DNA from: Coprinus comatus
Lineage: Eukaryota; Basidiomycota; Agaricomycetes; Agaricales; Agaricaceae
Assembly (NCBI GenBank): GCA_034638255.1
Contig: JAWPGT010000001.1
Location: forward strand, 310,001 to 374,000
DNA length: 64,000 nucleotides
Reading direction: 5' to 3'
The notes below the pieces were generated by a model. It saw nothing but the letters and a program-made list of their open reading frames with translations, made no database searches and was not told where the DNA came from. Within the stretch, counting starts at the first letter, position 1. Every line of letters begins with the position of its first letter. Made by a program: the position numbers and the translations under genes. Shown piece after piece: positions 12,202 through 25,099 of this stretch.

Positions 12202-12841
12202 TGTTTGGTATTGATACTGTGAAAGGAGACAGTAGTGAGTATGAAGAATGGAAGCGGCGCAGGCAGACATCAATCAAAGGGTTTTATAGTACACTCAGAC
12301 GGGAAAGGGCTGGGGAACATGTGCATCAGATGCTGTCATTCCACGTAGCATGTGTTCTACGGGCATTTCCTATACACAATCTCCGCAATGCAGCAAGCCA
12401 CTGAGGGTTGAACTACTGAACACAGCGTTTCGACAGCCTCGCCATGGTTGGTGGCTGACCGTGTGAGGTGGGAGCGGCGGTGTGCCAGCGAAATGGGCGA
12501 GATTGTGGGCTGGATGAGCGGTAAGAGGGGGGCGAGGAGCTTACCTGAAGTGTGTGAGTGGTGGTAACAGACGAAGAAGAGGAGAAGACGTGGGTTATAA
12601 AGAACAAGTCAGGAGGCTGTAGCCAGACAGACAAGGGCGAGCTGTGTCAGCGGAGTTTGAAAGTCATCGATAACCGTAATTAATTAATTAGTTACCAGGG
12701 AGTTAGCTAACCCTCTGCCCTTGTCAACCAGTAAATGATTTGAATTCACACCCTGTCTCTACCCCAACACTCTCTTTCTGTCTGCCGTGAGCTGTTGCTC
12801 CCAGACTAGCCCTTCGCTTTTGTCTCTCTTTTACTGCCACA
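12202..12841. promoter_or_regulatory. Divergent promoter of casein kinase 1 and chitin synthase
   Basis: 640 bp between two start codons that face away from each other. On the kinase side a good donor (CAG|GTAAGC at 12543-12544) and acceptor (TTTCACAG ending at 12217) suggest a 5'-UTR intron of about 328 nt. An AT run, TAATTAATTAATTA, lies near 12680. On the chitin synthase side a pyrimidine-rich stretch, about 12751-12835, precedes the start, as is common in fungal 5' leaders. The assignments are inferences. Confidence 0.5.
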
Positions 12842-15800
12842 ATGGCATACCACAAGAACGACCCGTACGGTTTGTAACAACACCAGAATTAGCTCTTATA
12901 TTCTGTAGTAACCATCACCCCTCACAGGCTACAACAACAGCCATAATACCCAATATGATACGCAGTGGGACAACAAGTCCACAAAGTCCTACCAAAGCAG
13001 CTACGCAGGCTCCCAAGCTCATCTCATGCCCTACGAGATGAGCCAGTCCCAACAACATATACCCCCTGTACCATCAATTCCATACCAACAATACCCACCC
13101 CAACAACCTGCACAGTACATGCATACAGGATGGTCAGATGCCCGAGAGAAACTCATGAAGAGGAGATCAGTCCGTCAGGTACAGCTCGTTCAAGGGAATC
13201 TTGTCTTGGATGTCCCCGTGCCAAGTACTATCGTCCCGGGAAGCAGACAAGACGTAGAGGAAATGTCCAAAATGCGCTACACTGCGGCTACTTGCGACCC
13301 AGATGATTTTATGCGGCAAAAGTACTCTCTCAGGCCCTACCTCTACAACCGACAGACGGAACTATTTATTGTCATGACGATGTATAACGAAGATGAGGTC
13401 TTGTTTCTTCGGACTATGAATGCGTATGTCGCATTACCTTTTGTTTTCTCATTGATAATTGTAATTGATTTTATGCAGTGTCATTAAGAACATCACACAC
13501 CTATGTACCAGAGAACGCTCGAAAACCTGGGGCAAGGAAGGTTGGAAGAAAGTTGTTGTTTGTGTCGTTTCGGATGGCAGGAGCAAGATCAACAAACGAA
13601 CATTGCAAGTACTCACTTTGGTGTGTTCATTTTGTCATACTCCTGTACCCCTGTTTATTTCCATCAGATGGGTTGCTATCAAGAGGGTATTGCTAAAGAT
13701 TCTGTCGCTGGCAAGGATGTGACAGCCCATATCTTTGAGTAGGGTTTTCACGGTATCAGATGGTCCTTCAGCTAAAAGTAACAATTTGTAGATACACTTC
13801 GAGCGTTGTTGTAACGGAATCAGGAGAGGTAGCACAAGGGCAGGTTCCAGTTCAAATTCTCTTCTGTCTCAAGGAACAAAACAAGAAGAAGCTCAACAGT
13901 CACCGCTGGTTCTTTAATGCATTTGGTCCATTAATCAAACCCAACGGTAAGCTGTTGTAAATAACATTTTACGGCACCCATACTGATTTTTCTCAGTCTG
14001 CATCCTGCTTGACGTTGGTACCAAGCCTACTGGTACTTCGATCTACGAATTATGGAAATGTAAGGCCGTTTATATTTGCTTTTTACCTTCCTGACTTCAT
14101 ACAGGTTTTGACAAACATTCCGGCGTTGGTGGTGCTTGTGGAGAGTAGGTGTAATTTAATAATGAATGATCATCTTGCATGCTAAATTGCATCTCAGAAT
14201 CTGTGTTGATACAGGACGCGGTTGTGGCCTACTTCTGACTAGTCCTTTGGCCGCTTCTCAGAACTTTGAGGTATGTACTTGCTCGTCTACCCGATTTGAC
14301 CGTCGCTCATTCAATTAAATTGATAGTACAAGATATCGAATATCCTTGACAAACCACTCGAGGTTTGTATTCATCCGCATACCAGTTTCCTCTTGGGCTC
14401 ATGGGTTGCTACCAGAGTGTTTTTGGCTATATCAGCGTGTTGCCCGGTGCTTTCAGCGCATATCGGTATAAAGCTCTCCTCAATGGTCCTGATGGAAAAG
14501 GACCACTGGCATCTTACTTCAAAGGTGAAGAAATGCATGGTGGTCACAGTAATGCCGGACTTTTCGAGGTAGGCCACCCTAATACATCTTTCATCGCAGC
14601 TAGTAACAACTATGCAGCGAAATATGTATCTCGCTGAGGATCGTATATTATGCTTTGAAATTGTAACAAAGAAACGGGAAGCTTGGACGTGAGTAGTCTT
14701 GGTGCCAGCAGAGCGGAATCATCTCAAACATTCCTAGGCTAAAGTACGTCAAGAGCGCGAAAGCCTCCACTGATGTTCCCACCTCTGTGAGTGACTCGCA
14801 TTAGCAATGTGTCTTTTCACTGAATGTATTCATTCTAGGTTCCTGAGTTTATTTCGCAACGTCGCCGATGGTTGAATGGCTCCCTTTTTGCCTCCATCCA
14901 CGCTACGGTTTTCTTTTTCCGCATTTGGACCTCTGGGCAAGGATTTTTCCGCAAGCTTCTTCTCCAAGTGCGGTTTATTTATCTCATTTACTTGGCTTTC
15001 CTAATACCTACCATAGTTCGAGTTCCTCTACAATGCTGCGCAACTTATCTTTACATGGACATCACTGGCCAACTATTTCCTCGCCTTTTTCTTCGTAAGG
15101 TCTACTTTGACTGTCTCAGAAAAACACTGAAAACGTATAAACAGCTCGTTTCATCCGCCACGGCCGATGTTGGTAACGATCCATTTGGGCTCTTTAGTCA
15201 TGGTGCAGGAAAAATCGTCTTTGAAATCTTCCTCAACCTCTACATCGGTATCCTCTTTGTAGTCCTGGTTTGTTCTTTGGGCAATCGTCCACAAGGTTCA
15301 AAATGGGCATATACTCTTGCCATGTTCCTATTCGGTCTTTGTAACATTATCGCAACATGGTGTGCCGCGTACACCGTGTACTTGGCTGTTCCACACGACC
15401 TTGAAGGATGGAAGGACTTCCCGGAGTATGTTAGAATTACTTCAGGTTGGATATAATAAAACTCACATATTTGTAGATTGCTCAAGACAAATAGACCATT
15501 GCAGGAGATGGTTGTCGCCGTGCTTGCTACATATGGTCTATATTTCATTGGATCCTTCATGCACTTGGAACCTTGGCATATGTTTACATCTTTTACACAA
15601 TACTTGTTCCTTCTACCCTCATATGTCAATATCTTGATGATGTATGCCATGTGTAATTTACATGACGTGACATGGGGTACAAAAGGTGACAATGGTGCAA
15701 GCAAAGATCTTGGTGGGGCAAAGAAGGTTAAAGGAGATGACGGAAAAGATCTTATGGAAGTTGAACTACCTACAGCAAAGGAAGATGTCGAGCGCGTCTG

Positions 15801-16221
15801 GGCCGCTTCAAGGGCTGCTCTTAAGATCAAGCCACCCGAGGAGAAAGAACACCGAGATGCAGCTACCAAACAAGCTGATCATGACAGAAACAGTCGTACC
15901 AATGTTGTCCTTGCTTGGGTTGGTTCCAATATGTAAGTTTGGGATCTGTTGAAATTGCCCCTTTCATTACTAAACAATATTATTAGGTTTCTAATTATTG
16001 TTTTCACCTCTCAAGCGTTCACGGACTGGGTTGCTAAACACGTCAATACCGATGGCGCCGCCTTCAATCCATATCTCGTATTTTTATTTTATGCTTTGTG
16101 AGTTTTGACAATTCTACTATCATCCTCTGTTCTCCTGACCATCAATTGTAGTGCCGGTCTCTCGGCGATCCGTTTCACGGGATCCCTTGTCTATCTCTTA
16201 CTTCGACTAATAGGCTTCTAG
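12842..16221 (+). CDS. Chitin synthase (division 1 type)
   Basis: Membrane glycosyltransferase that polymerises UDP-GlcNAc into chitin for the cell wall and septa. Roughly 870 residues in many exons. The first exon is only 28 nt ([10 protein letters not shown]), then a Q/Y/P-rich N-terminus. The GT2 core follows: [55 protein letters not shown], and the catalytic QRRRWLNGS (about residue 530). The second half has several membrane segments, and [12 protein letters not shown] is present near the end of the conserved part. It ends in LLLRLIGF. Domain order (short N-terminus, catalytic core, then a C-terminal membrane block, no myosin or DEK domain) places it in the class I-III group. I cannot fix the exact class by eye. 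Confidence 0.93.
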
Positions 16222-16610
16222 GTCCGCTTTTGTTTCTTTTCCGTAGATTTTTATGTTTTAACTGCTTGTGATGGAATTTTTGTTCGAAGGATTTGATACC
16301 TGTATTCTTTTGGTTTATTTTTTATGTATACCCTCCTGGTGATGGTGAAGAATAATCTCCTTTTGTAAAGGAACACCAATATTTAAATGAATAAATGTCT
16401 CGGTTAATGAGAATATTACTATGTTAAGGCAACATTCGAAGAACCAAGAAATAATATTAAATTACAGCCTTGCGAATGGGACAATCCGAATGTATATGAT
16501 TGACGAGAGTGGTATAAAATGTATGAATGATAATAACTTCCAGCATTAAAACAAGCCTTAGCGCCGTCAGCCGCACCAGGAAAAAGAAATGATCACTTGA
16601 GAAACGACTT
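16222..16610. other. Convergent 3' region of chitin synthase and the orphan gene
   Basis: 389 bp between the stop codons of two converging genes. It is AT-rich and contains only UTR-like sequence. Confidence 0.5.
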
Positions 16611-19600
16611 TCACTGGTGATCCAACCCGTGATATGGATATGATAATGTAGAGGTTTTTGGTGACACAATTTCAAACTGTGATGTATCAAAACTAGGATT
16701 TGTTTCTTGCGAATCCCTAGAAGAGGCCATTGACCTTGGTGGTGGTGAACCCGAACGGGTGTCTTGTTGTCCTTGGTGCGAAGACAAAGCCGTTTCAGTG
16801 GAAGACATAGTCATTCGGGAGTCTACCGATTCCTGACCATTATGTAAAAGGGTAGGTGTAGTAGAAGTGCTACCAGTCATATTCCCTGCTACCGCAGAAT
16901 CAATGTAGCGCTGGGGGACTTGCGGACTAGGAGGGATCTCTTTACTATCGGATGACGTCACTGGGCCTTTTGCAGAGGAGAAACTTGGTCTTCGGGTTCG
17001 CTCACGTTCACTAGAACTTCGTCGATCAATACTGGCTCGAGGTTCTATAGGGGAAGGAAGCGGTGTATTTCCAACTCCAGTAGCTCTTTGGAACATCTTC
17101 AATATCGACTTTGACTTTCGAGCTACAGGTTTGTCCTTTTCCGGAACCAAAGATGGTGGTTGGTCTGGTGGCGGTGGCGGCAGGAAGGATGTTCCTTGTC
17201 CGGCATTTTCACCTTGAATTGGTGGATCGTTTGGTGGAGCGGGAGGTAAAGGAGAGGAGGAATGCCGAGGAGAATATCGAGGAGCAGTATTGACACGTAT
17301 AGGATAAGGTGATTCCTGGTCAAAGTGGAACTTGTCCATGTTTGATCCACCCCGTACGGGTAACATTTGCGCAGCAACGATTGGAGACTTTGGTGCTCTG
17401 CCCATAAACGAGGGCACATTTAGCCCTGGGCTTTGCAGCGGAGCCGCTAAACCTGCGTTTGGCAAAGGCACGTTAAGTCCTTGATTGGGAGAAGGCGGTG
17501 ATGGTATTTGAAGTCCTTGCTTCGATTGGGGTACATTCAGGTTCTGGACATTGGTTGCATTTCCTTGATCGTGTGATATTCGTGATGAGTTGTATAGATC
17601 GTATGATGTACGTGAAGGATAGTATTGATCCTGGGATGTGGGATGGGGTAAGGGCTGCTGAGAATTAGTCGCATAAGCTTTCAAACTCGCAGGAGGTGTT
17701 GGGAGGGGAGGGTCAACATCAGGCAAATCCATTGTTTCTTGAGACGGTCTCTCAGGGCGGGTAGGTGGGACCTGAGGAGAATTACGTCCCGAGGGTGGTG
17801 CAGGTATTGAAATAGAATTATTAGAATTGGACTTATTATTACTCTTCCTCCATAGTTTCTTAATGCTCCTTACAGTCATTAATGTGGTTCTCATGCTTGG
17901 TTTGGTGGAAACATCTTCTCCGGTAATGGAGTCCGTTGAAAAGCGGCTTGAAGTGGCTGAGGGATTTCTTCTATTAGGAAGCGAGGGCATCGAGTCATCC
18001 TCTACAACAGGTTCCAAAGATATGGATCCCCGACCCATAGTCATAGTGTCCCATTGTTGTAGAGAGGAGAACGACAAATGGACATCACTTGGCCCTTCAG
18101 ATGTACTAGAAGGATATCGACCAAACGGATCTGGGGACAAAGGAATCGGAGAATCCGCAGCAGATTCATTGGCGGAACTCGAGGTTGCCAAAGATGGGTA
18201 TTCTTCTTCCAATTCTCGTTTTCTTTGTTCCGTTTCTGCAGACATTTCGTTTGATGAGGTCTTCGATGCGGTAACGAATGATTTTGGAGCGGAAGTCGTA
18301 ACGCCATTCACCGCGAGTTGTGGTGGTGCCGGAGACCCATTTGATTGAGAAATACCGAGACCTTGACCGTCGCGGACTGAAGAAAACGGTACGGCTGGCC
18401 AAGATGGCTGACTTGAGCTTGAGCTCCGCGGACTACAGATACCTATGAGTGACGTTATCCCGAACATAAACTTCACACTTACGGCCCTCGCACCTGGCTC
18501 TTTAGCCTAGAGGTTGGTCGGTGTTAGTGTTTAGATCATGCAGAGGGGCTTAACACCTACGAGTCCTGCGACAGATCAGTTGATGCATAAGGGTTTGGTA
18601 AAGGTGGAGCATTTTCAGATCGAGGAGAAAGTGAAATGGAATTCGGCGTCCTTGGTGACAATGAGGCTGATATGGTGGTATGATGCTCTTCCTCAAGATC
18701 TGATTGGAGAATTCGAGGCGACAGCTGCGCCATAGTCTGTTTTAAGCACCCATGATTAGGGTATGATCATTATGTTTCTGTGATATTGGAAACCTACACG
18801 CTCAATTTCATCAAGCTGAGCCTTAAGCAGTAATTGACTCCGGCGACGATCGTTCGGGTCATCTTCATCAAACTAAACGTGTATATTAAGCAAAATTCTC
18901 GGAGAGTAATTATGAGATTTACTCACATCCTCGGTCGAGTCGAGACCTAAATCCAATTCGTCGTAGAAAGCACCCACTCTTTTCTCAGATTTCTCAGATT
19001 CTGCCGGACTTTTTACACGAATATAGCGATCGTCAGCTAGTATACTCCCTGATTCGTAACCGGCGGAGTTTTCTTCTGAGCCTGGCAAAGGACCTTGAAG
19101 GTAAGGTAATGTAATACTTCCCGCGCTGCTGGGCATAGGACTCGGTTCGTCTGGTACAGCTAAGTCATGAGATACAGTACTAGGTATCAATACGAGAGGC
19201 GGTGGCACATGTCTTCTCGTCGCATGGGCTGTTGAAGACGAAGAACGATTGGAGGGAGGCGATGCCGGGTGACTAGAGGGCGGGCGTGACATTCGTTCCA
19301 ATAAATCGCGGACTTCATCTTCCTCTGGGTGTACAAAGGACTCGAAGGACTCGGATTCCTCAGACAGAATTGTCAAATCTGCTGCTGTAAGAGCAAGGCT
19401 AACGACGTCCGGATTCGACGTCCTCTTATTGTCGTTAGTAGCATGAATCTCGGCCCAAGTATCAGCATCTGATCCAAACACATCAGCTAAAGGATCCTTG
19501 GTATTAGGAGTAGCGACGCGTGCGGTAGTATCGTCGTCATCGTCATCAAATTCGTGAGCGAGGACAACAACGCGTGCAGTAGCCTCATCGTTGACATCAA

Positions 19601-20912
19601 GCTCAACATCAGGGTCCGTATCATCGTCCCCCACAATTTCTTGATATCCCGTATGAGTAGTGACGTCTTCTTCATCCAATCTCTCACCACCTGTCGCTAT
19701 TACGTCTTCGTCTTCGTCTTCGTCTTTTTCAGTTGTCGGAAGAGCGGTAATAGAGTCCGGACTCTTCGTTTGTTTTCTACCAATAAGTAGCTGAATAGGG
19801 GGTTGACGCTCCTGTGATGCAGGATCGTCATCCTGAGCTATAACACTCTTCTTTCCTAGTCTACTTTCAGCCCTTTTGGCATGATTAGCCTTCCTACTTC
19901 GTATCCATGGATCATACCAGGTAGCTTTCCGACGATCAATATCAAACTCGACCTTTGCAAGTATGGGTATCAGTGACGTTGACCGAAGCCCGGGTAGGTC
20001 TAAGGATTGAGCTCGTTGTGGGACATCAAAGGGATTGGAGAGAGCGGAGGTGTCTGGTGTGTCAGGATCATCATGAGCAGACGAAGAATCAACTACTGAT
20101 CTAGAATTTGAATGTTGGTCGGATACAGTAGACGACGTGGATGGCGAGGCATTGTATCTATTGACAATGGGTTGTGGGCTTTCGGTGACAGGTGTTGAGA
20201 TAAGGGGCCGAAGAGGTGAAACAGTGTCCAGTTGAAGGTGAGGAGTTGAGCGTGAAGCAACACCTATTCTTCCAACAAGACTTGGAGTACCGCTTCTGAG
20301 GGATATATCTTCATGCTGTTCAGCTTGCATTATGGTTCTCCATATGTGCCTCCATATGTCTTCCGAGATGCGGGGGCCGGGCTCTTCTTGATCATCCACC
20401 GGGTGTGAGGATGAACCAGAAGGAGAAACGGAGATAAGATACAATATTAGACCTGCGGTGCTGGGCAATGCATATTCTTTTGCAATGGCTGCAAGTTGAG
20501 ACTGGAAGTCAGAATGGACAGGGACGAGGATACCTCTTCGAAACTGTGTGTGGTACCCCGACGCGGTGGATGGCGGAGGTAACAGGTCATTGTCCCCTGA
20601 GTTGAGGGGATCGTACGGAAAGTCCAGGGGAGGATAGACATGAAGGAGAAACCTAGAAGTGGGGGTGACCGAGCTGAAGAACGAATTTGCGGTGGACGGT
20701 GTTGGAGAACGTCGATAAGGCTCTGTGGAACTAGACTCTGACCAGGAACGAGAGGCAAGGACAGCAGGACGGGTTGCAGGAACGGGGGTGGAAACACCAA
20801 GCGCGTTTGCCAGTTTTGCAAGACGATGCGGGGGCAGAGGGGCCTTTGGAGGACGCCATGTGGGGGTTAGGGAGTTGTTGTCGATGGAGGAGGCGGGGGA
20901 TGGGCGAGTCAT
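16611..20912 (-). CDS. Large, mostly disordered protein of unknown function
   Basis: Two long open frames join through three or four short exons (about 18872-18480) into one gene of roughly 1,340 residues. The introns are GTGAGT..TTTAG, GTGTAG..ACAG, GTAGGT..CTAG and GTAAGT..GTAG, and the phases fit. I do not recognise the family. One compact block near residues 100-220 looks folded: FLLHVYPPLDFPYD, then YHTQFRRGILVPVHSDFQ, then IAKEYALPSTAGLILYLI, then ISEDIWRHIW. The rest is S/P/T-rich, with an acidic run (DEDEDEDV), a short helix LLLKAQLDEIER and two basic patches (SIKKLWRKSNNK and RKSKSILKMFQRATG) that could bind membranes or partners. I chose the ATG before TRPSPASS. An upstream ATG at 21185 would overlap the divergent bHLH gene and add a cysteine-rich, unlikely N-terminus. 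Confidence 0.7.
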
Positions 20913-21159
20913 GGGGTCGGACCGGTGGTGAGAGGAAGTTGTTGGCGGTGGAGGAGGGTGAGAACATTGACCAAACTGGGACAGGGACGATGGAGAGCAG
21001 AATTTACACTGGCAACGGCGGGATGTGCACGGACCCAGGGAAGAGGAGGACAATTGAGGACAAACAAGACCGGAACGGGATTTGAGGAACAAAGGCCGAA
21101 GAGGAGTTGGAGGACAGGTGTTCTGATCGCATTGTTTTCTTTCTTTCTCCCATCCATCC
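20913..21159. promoter_or_regulatory. Divergent promoter of the orphan gene and bHLH gene 1
   Basis: 247 bp between opposed start codons; it must drive both genes. A pyrimidine tract (TTTCTTTCTTTCTCCCATCC) lies just before the bHLH start. There is no TATA box or E-box that I can see. Confidence 0.5.
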
Positions 21160-22269
21160 ATGGACCAGCAGCAGCAGCAGCCCATGCAGGAGGACCACTC
21201 TTCTATCTCGGGGCCCTCCTACAACTTCTACTCACCGGAACAGGACCCTACCAACTTCAACCTTGTGGCCTACAATGGACAGATGGGGCCTTACCCGGTC
21301 GTGCAGCACACCCCTCCACCTCGTGTGTTTCTTTCATTCCACTAAAACTCGTGCCCGCGATCTGATTATCGTCCTCGTTGCATCCCAGGTCAGCTAGTGC
21401 ACGAACTCCAACAGCAAGGGATCCAGTATCCAAACATGTCCCTGATCAGCCCAATACCTCATCAATATCACCAGAACTCAAACGTGTATTCGTCCACTCC
21501 GCCTCATGTTTCTCTCACCCTTTCAAATTCTCCCCCTCCCCCATCCCCTGATATGTATGATCCTCTTTCTCCCCCTGTATCCGGATCAGACACATCGGCA
21601 GACGGAATATACCACCACTCAAACAGCAGCGGTATCAACTCTCCCTCCTCTTCCAGAGCAAACAGTCTAGTCCATCGAACAAACGTTCGTTACAACCCCA
21701 CTCCTTCCCCAACAAGCTCATCAGGTAGACGCCGAAGCCGTTCACGCGATTCTGACGACGAAGACAACATGGGTGTCGCTGCTTTTAACATGGAGAATCT
21801 CGCCCACACTCGTAAGGAGGCGACCCGTAGACAGAGAATCGAGGCCGAACAACGGAGAAGAGACGAATTGCGCGACGGCTATGCCAAACTTAAGGATGTT
21901 CTCCCCGTTTCCAACCAGAAAAGCAGCAAGGTATCTTTACTCGAGCGAGGTACGTTTCTCTCCTGCCATTTCTCTGAACACCGCCCTCAACACGCCGTCA
22001 ACTTAGCCACCAACCACATCGTGGCCCTCGAGAAAACAAACCAGGAACTCAAGGCTCGTTTGAATAATCTCGAGCAGGAGATGACTAGACTCCGCGCTAT
22101 CAATGAGAAGATCTCCCTGGGTAACACAGATCTACCGTCGTCAACCTTTAACGGTCGACCTCTTTCCCCACCTCCCGACGTCACCACTCCCCCCGCTATT
22201 CGGGTCAAAACCCCATTACAACAAGAACGCCATAACTCTATCGCACCTTCCGACCAAGAGAGCCTGTGA
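21160..22269 (+). CDS. bHLH-leucine-zipper transcription factor 1
   Basis: Exons 21160-21322, 21389-21949 and 22007-22269 give 987 nt, or 328 residues. The N-terminal two thirds are rich in Q, S, P and Y (MDQQQQQPMQ start) and probably disordered. The DNA-binding region begins about residue 215: RRQRIEAEQRRRDELRDGY (basic region and helix 1), a loop with NQKSSKVSLL, and helix 2 ATNHIVALE, which runs into leucine heptads (LKARLNNLEQEMTRLRAI). The basic region has the E-box-contacting Glu, but Arg stands where many E-box binders have His. The last intron splits the Ala codon between loop and helix 2, exactly as in the paralogue at 27295. The factor should act in the nucleus as a homodimer or with the paralogue; targets are unknown. 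Confidence 0.88.
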
Positions 22270-25099
22270 CTGCGTTTTGACTTTGCTTCATCTTTGCTAC
22301 AACCCCCTCAAGGTTACCCATCGCATTATTCTCGATTTCCCCTGTCTATATATCCTGCATCTTGGAGTTCTCTTTTTTGTTTCTGCATACAGTCTTTTGG
22401 GCTGGTGCCACACCCAATTCTTGAGCGCAGCGCGCATACTCTTCAACACCCCTGGAACCATTCCTCAAGTACTAACGGCTCGCACATCCTCAAATGATGA
22501 TCATGACGAATCCTTGTCTTCTATTCGCTATCGCGTTCACGCTCTGATCCTCGTCCTTTCCGCTGTACACGATTTTTCATCTGCCTTATCAGGACCTTCA
22601 TACATACTGTCGGAGGGCACGACTTGTTATGAATATTGACGAAACATCACGAGTGGTTAGAACCACGTGTTTTTTTCTCGCTTTGACTATCTTGCACTAG
22701 TTGTTGGATAATTGGACAGTGAGCTAGAATGGCTACTTTTTCAGTCGCTTAGTTGCTGTAGTCTTGGGGATCATAGCTTCCGTTTTTACTGTTGTCACTT
22801 TGGACCATTGTCATACGCAGCATGTACTTTACACGCATTATATGATTTTTTTTTACGCATTTCGTGTTCTTTATCTGAGGAATAACACTCCCTGCAGTTT
22901 GAGCAATGTATTGGCGGACGGTGCTCCTTATCCAAAATGCTGCCGAAGGTTTTCATTGAGAACTCCATTCACTTGAGCTGATGACAACGCAAAAGGAGAC
23001 ATGGATTAATAGCCTCGAGGTTCGTTCCAATTTTGCACCATGCGACACAGATCCATCAGAAAATACACGCGCAAGACACGTTTCGCCAGTGATGTCACCA
23101 TTTACATGAATGTTTTAACATATTCAGCATTCACTACAGATTCACTACTTACTACATTCTATACCGGAATGACCGGTCACCGCAGACAATCACTTAAAAA
23201 ATTAGGTCTGTTTCATCTTCCAGAGGCTTCCATACACATGGGATATCTTCTTTCTCAAGTTTGAGAAACATCCATGTGACAGATTTTCTGTGTCTATAAC
23301 TTTTTGCACATAGTTTATGCTCCGCCACATAGAAGTCTGTACTCTTTTACAATTTTAGTCCTCTAATATGCCACGGTCTCCATCTAATTATTCACCTTGC
23401 CACAGAGGCGTATCATTTAGTAATTTTAGAAATGAATTTTCTCAAGGCCACCTAAATTATAAAATTCAACCCTGCTAACACGCCTGGCCACACAGAAGTT
23501 GGAAAAATTGATCGGTGCGTGAGGGGAGAAAGAAGGTGCCTTATGTTTTGAAATCACCGAGGCCTAAGATACAGATAGAACTGTATTAGTAGTGGGTTCG
23601 GACTTGGGCTCCGCTTATCGATTATGATTCATCCCTCCGCTGCTAATGACATTTATCCCCAACAAGAGACATCATTTGTTGAACGATGGTAGTAGGACTA
23701 CTTGTTATAATACACTGGTCTGATTTTCTGGTTTGGCATACTATGATACAAGTTCATCGACATATTGGACGACTATGTGTGGCATCCCTGACGCCTCGCT
23801 GTATCCTGCACGCTTAAGTTATGTTTGGATTTGATCTGGGTCCTGACGTTTGGCAGATCCCCGAAAATCATGACTCCTGAAAAGGATCGATTCATTCATC
23901 TAATGACGACAAACATTGTTTTAGATATCTCGCTATGTTGGATCAACCATTCACGCGCCCACAATGATGAAGCATCTAAATATATGTACTTCCTACTGCA
24001 GAGAGTTTGATTATTGTTCCCGAGAGCGAAGCCAATGTTTTTTAAGCTCGAGAATTGGGGTACCACTCGCAACTTCAAAATTTTGATGGAACCCACTGGA
24101 ATATGTGTTTCAGGAAAGGACTGATTAAAATCAAAGGTTAGGTCATTAACTAATCAGAACATTGTACGTCAGAAGAAACATTAGAGGTAACTACTACGGA
24201 CGGTGATCTTGGGTTTCATTTCCAGAGGTGGGCGGCAGTAGTACTGCCAAATATGACTTAGAGGATTTGGAGCAAAGAGAATGGGATGATCATCGCATAT
24301 CTACTAATGGAAAGATGTTTTGGTAAAACGTTGTCCCAAAACCAAGTACGTGGCGTAAGATACGAACCGAAGAAAAAGACATTCCGTAAGTGTACTCCCT
24401 TTCCTTCATGAACTTTATTCGCTTCTGTTAGAAACTGTGATCAAGGATTGGTAAATTAAAGTAAACACTGTTCCGAGTCATACATAATGAAGAGAGGGTA
24501 TAATCAAGCTTGGTTTGAAGTAGTTGTGTGGGGTGAATAAAATTGATGAGAAATATTTCGACTTTTGGCTTTTACTCTTACTCGATGAAAAACTTCAGTC
24601 CTGGCTTTAACCTTTACAAAGATGAACACACATGACTGGTTGCCTGTCAGTTCTCAAATTGCCAAATACCTCATGAAATATATCATGATCAAGCCGGAGC
24701 ACTATCAGTTTGTATCTACATGACCTGCAAGTCACGGAAAGTCGAACCAGCTCTCCCTATTTTGTTTTGTTTTTACTTAAGAGGTTATTTTGTATTGCAC
24801 TATGTAGTACTTATCAGTTATTGTCACACTCTAGAAGGGTTTCCAGGGTCTCGCATTATAACCTTAATTAGTGATCACCTGACTGATATCATCTGTTAAG
24901 GAAGACTCTCATGAGTCTCTTGTAATCATTGTCTCGGTATCCACCACACAGACAGGCAGCTACTGCCGTTGGTTCAACGAGAACGCACAATCGAGCAATT
25001 ACTGACCACAAATATACCCAAAATCTCTGTTATTGACACTGACATTTCACGTTTGCTCTCTCCGTTTGTATCATAAACATATAATATCAGTGATTTTCA
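22270..25099. other. Long gene-poor region after bHLH gene 1
   Basis: 2.8 kb with no convincing gene. The first few hundred bases are pyrimidine-rich and look like a long 3' UTR. A CACGTG E-box lies at 22664-22669, and a 7-bp inverted repeat with a one-base centre (GGCAGTA-G-TACTGCC) near 24234. I found no terminal inverted repeats, reverse transcriptase or transposase fragments and no tRNA. It could contain a non-coding transcript or a decayed element that I cannot recognise. Confidence 0.45.

Noticed and set aside
18873..21185. Separate gene starting at the ATG at 21185
   Set aside because: That start overlaps the first exon of the divergent bHLH gene and adds a cysteine-rich, non-protein-like N-terminus. 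The frame also joins by good introns to the downstream long frame, so it is one gene starting at 20912.
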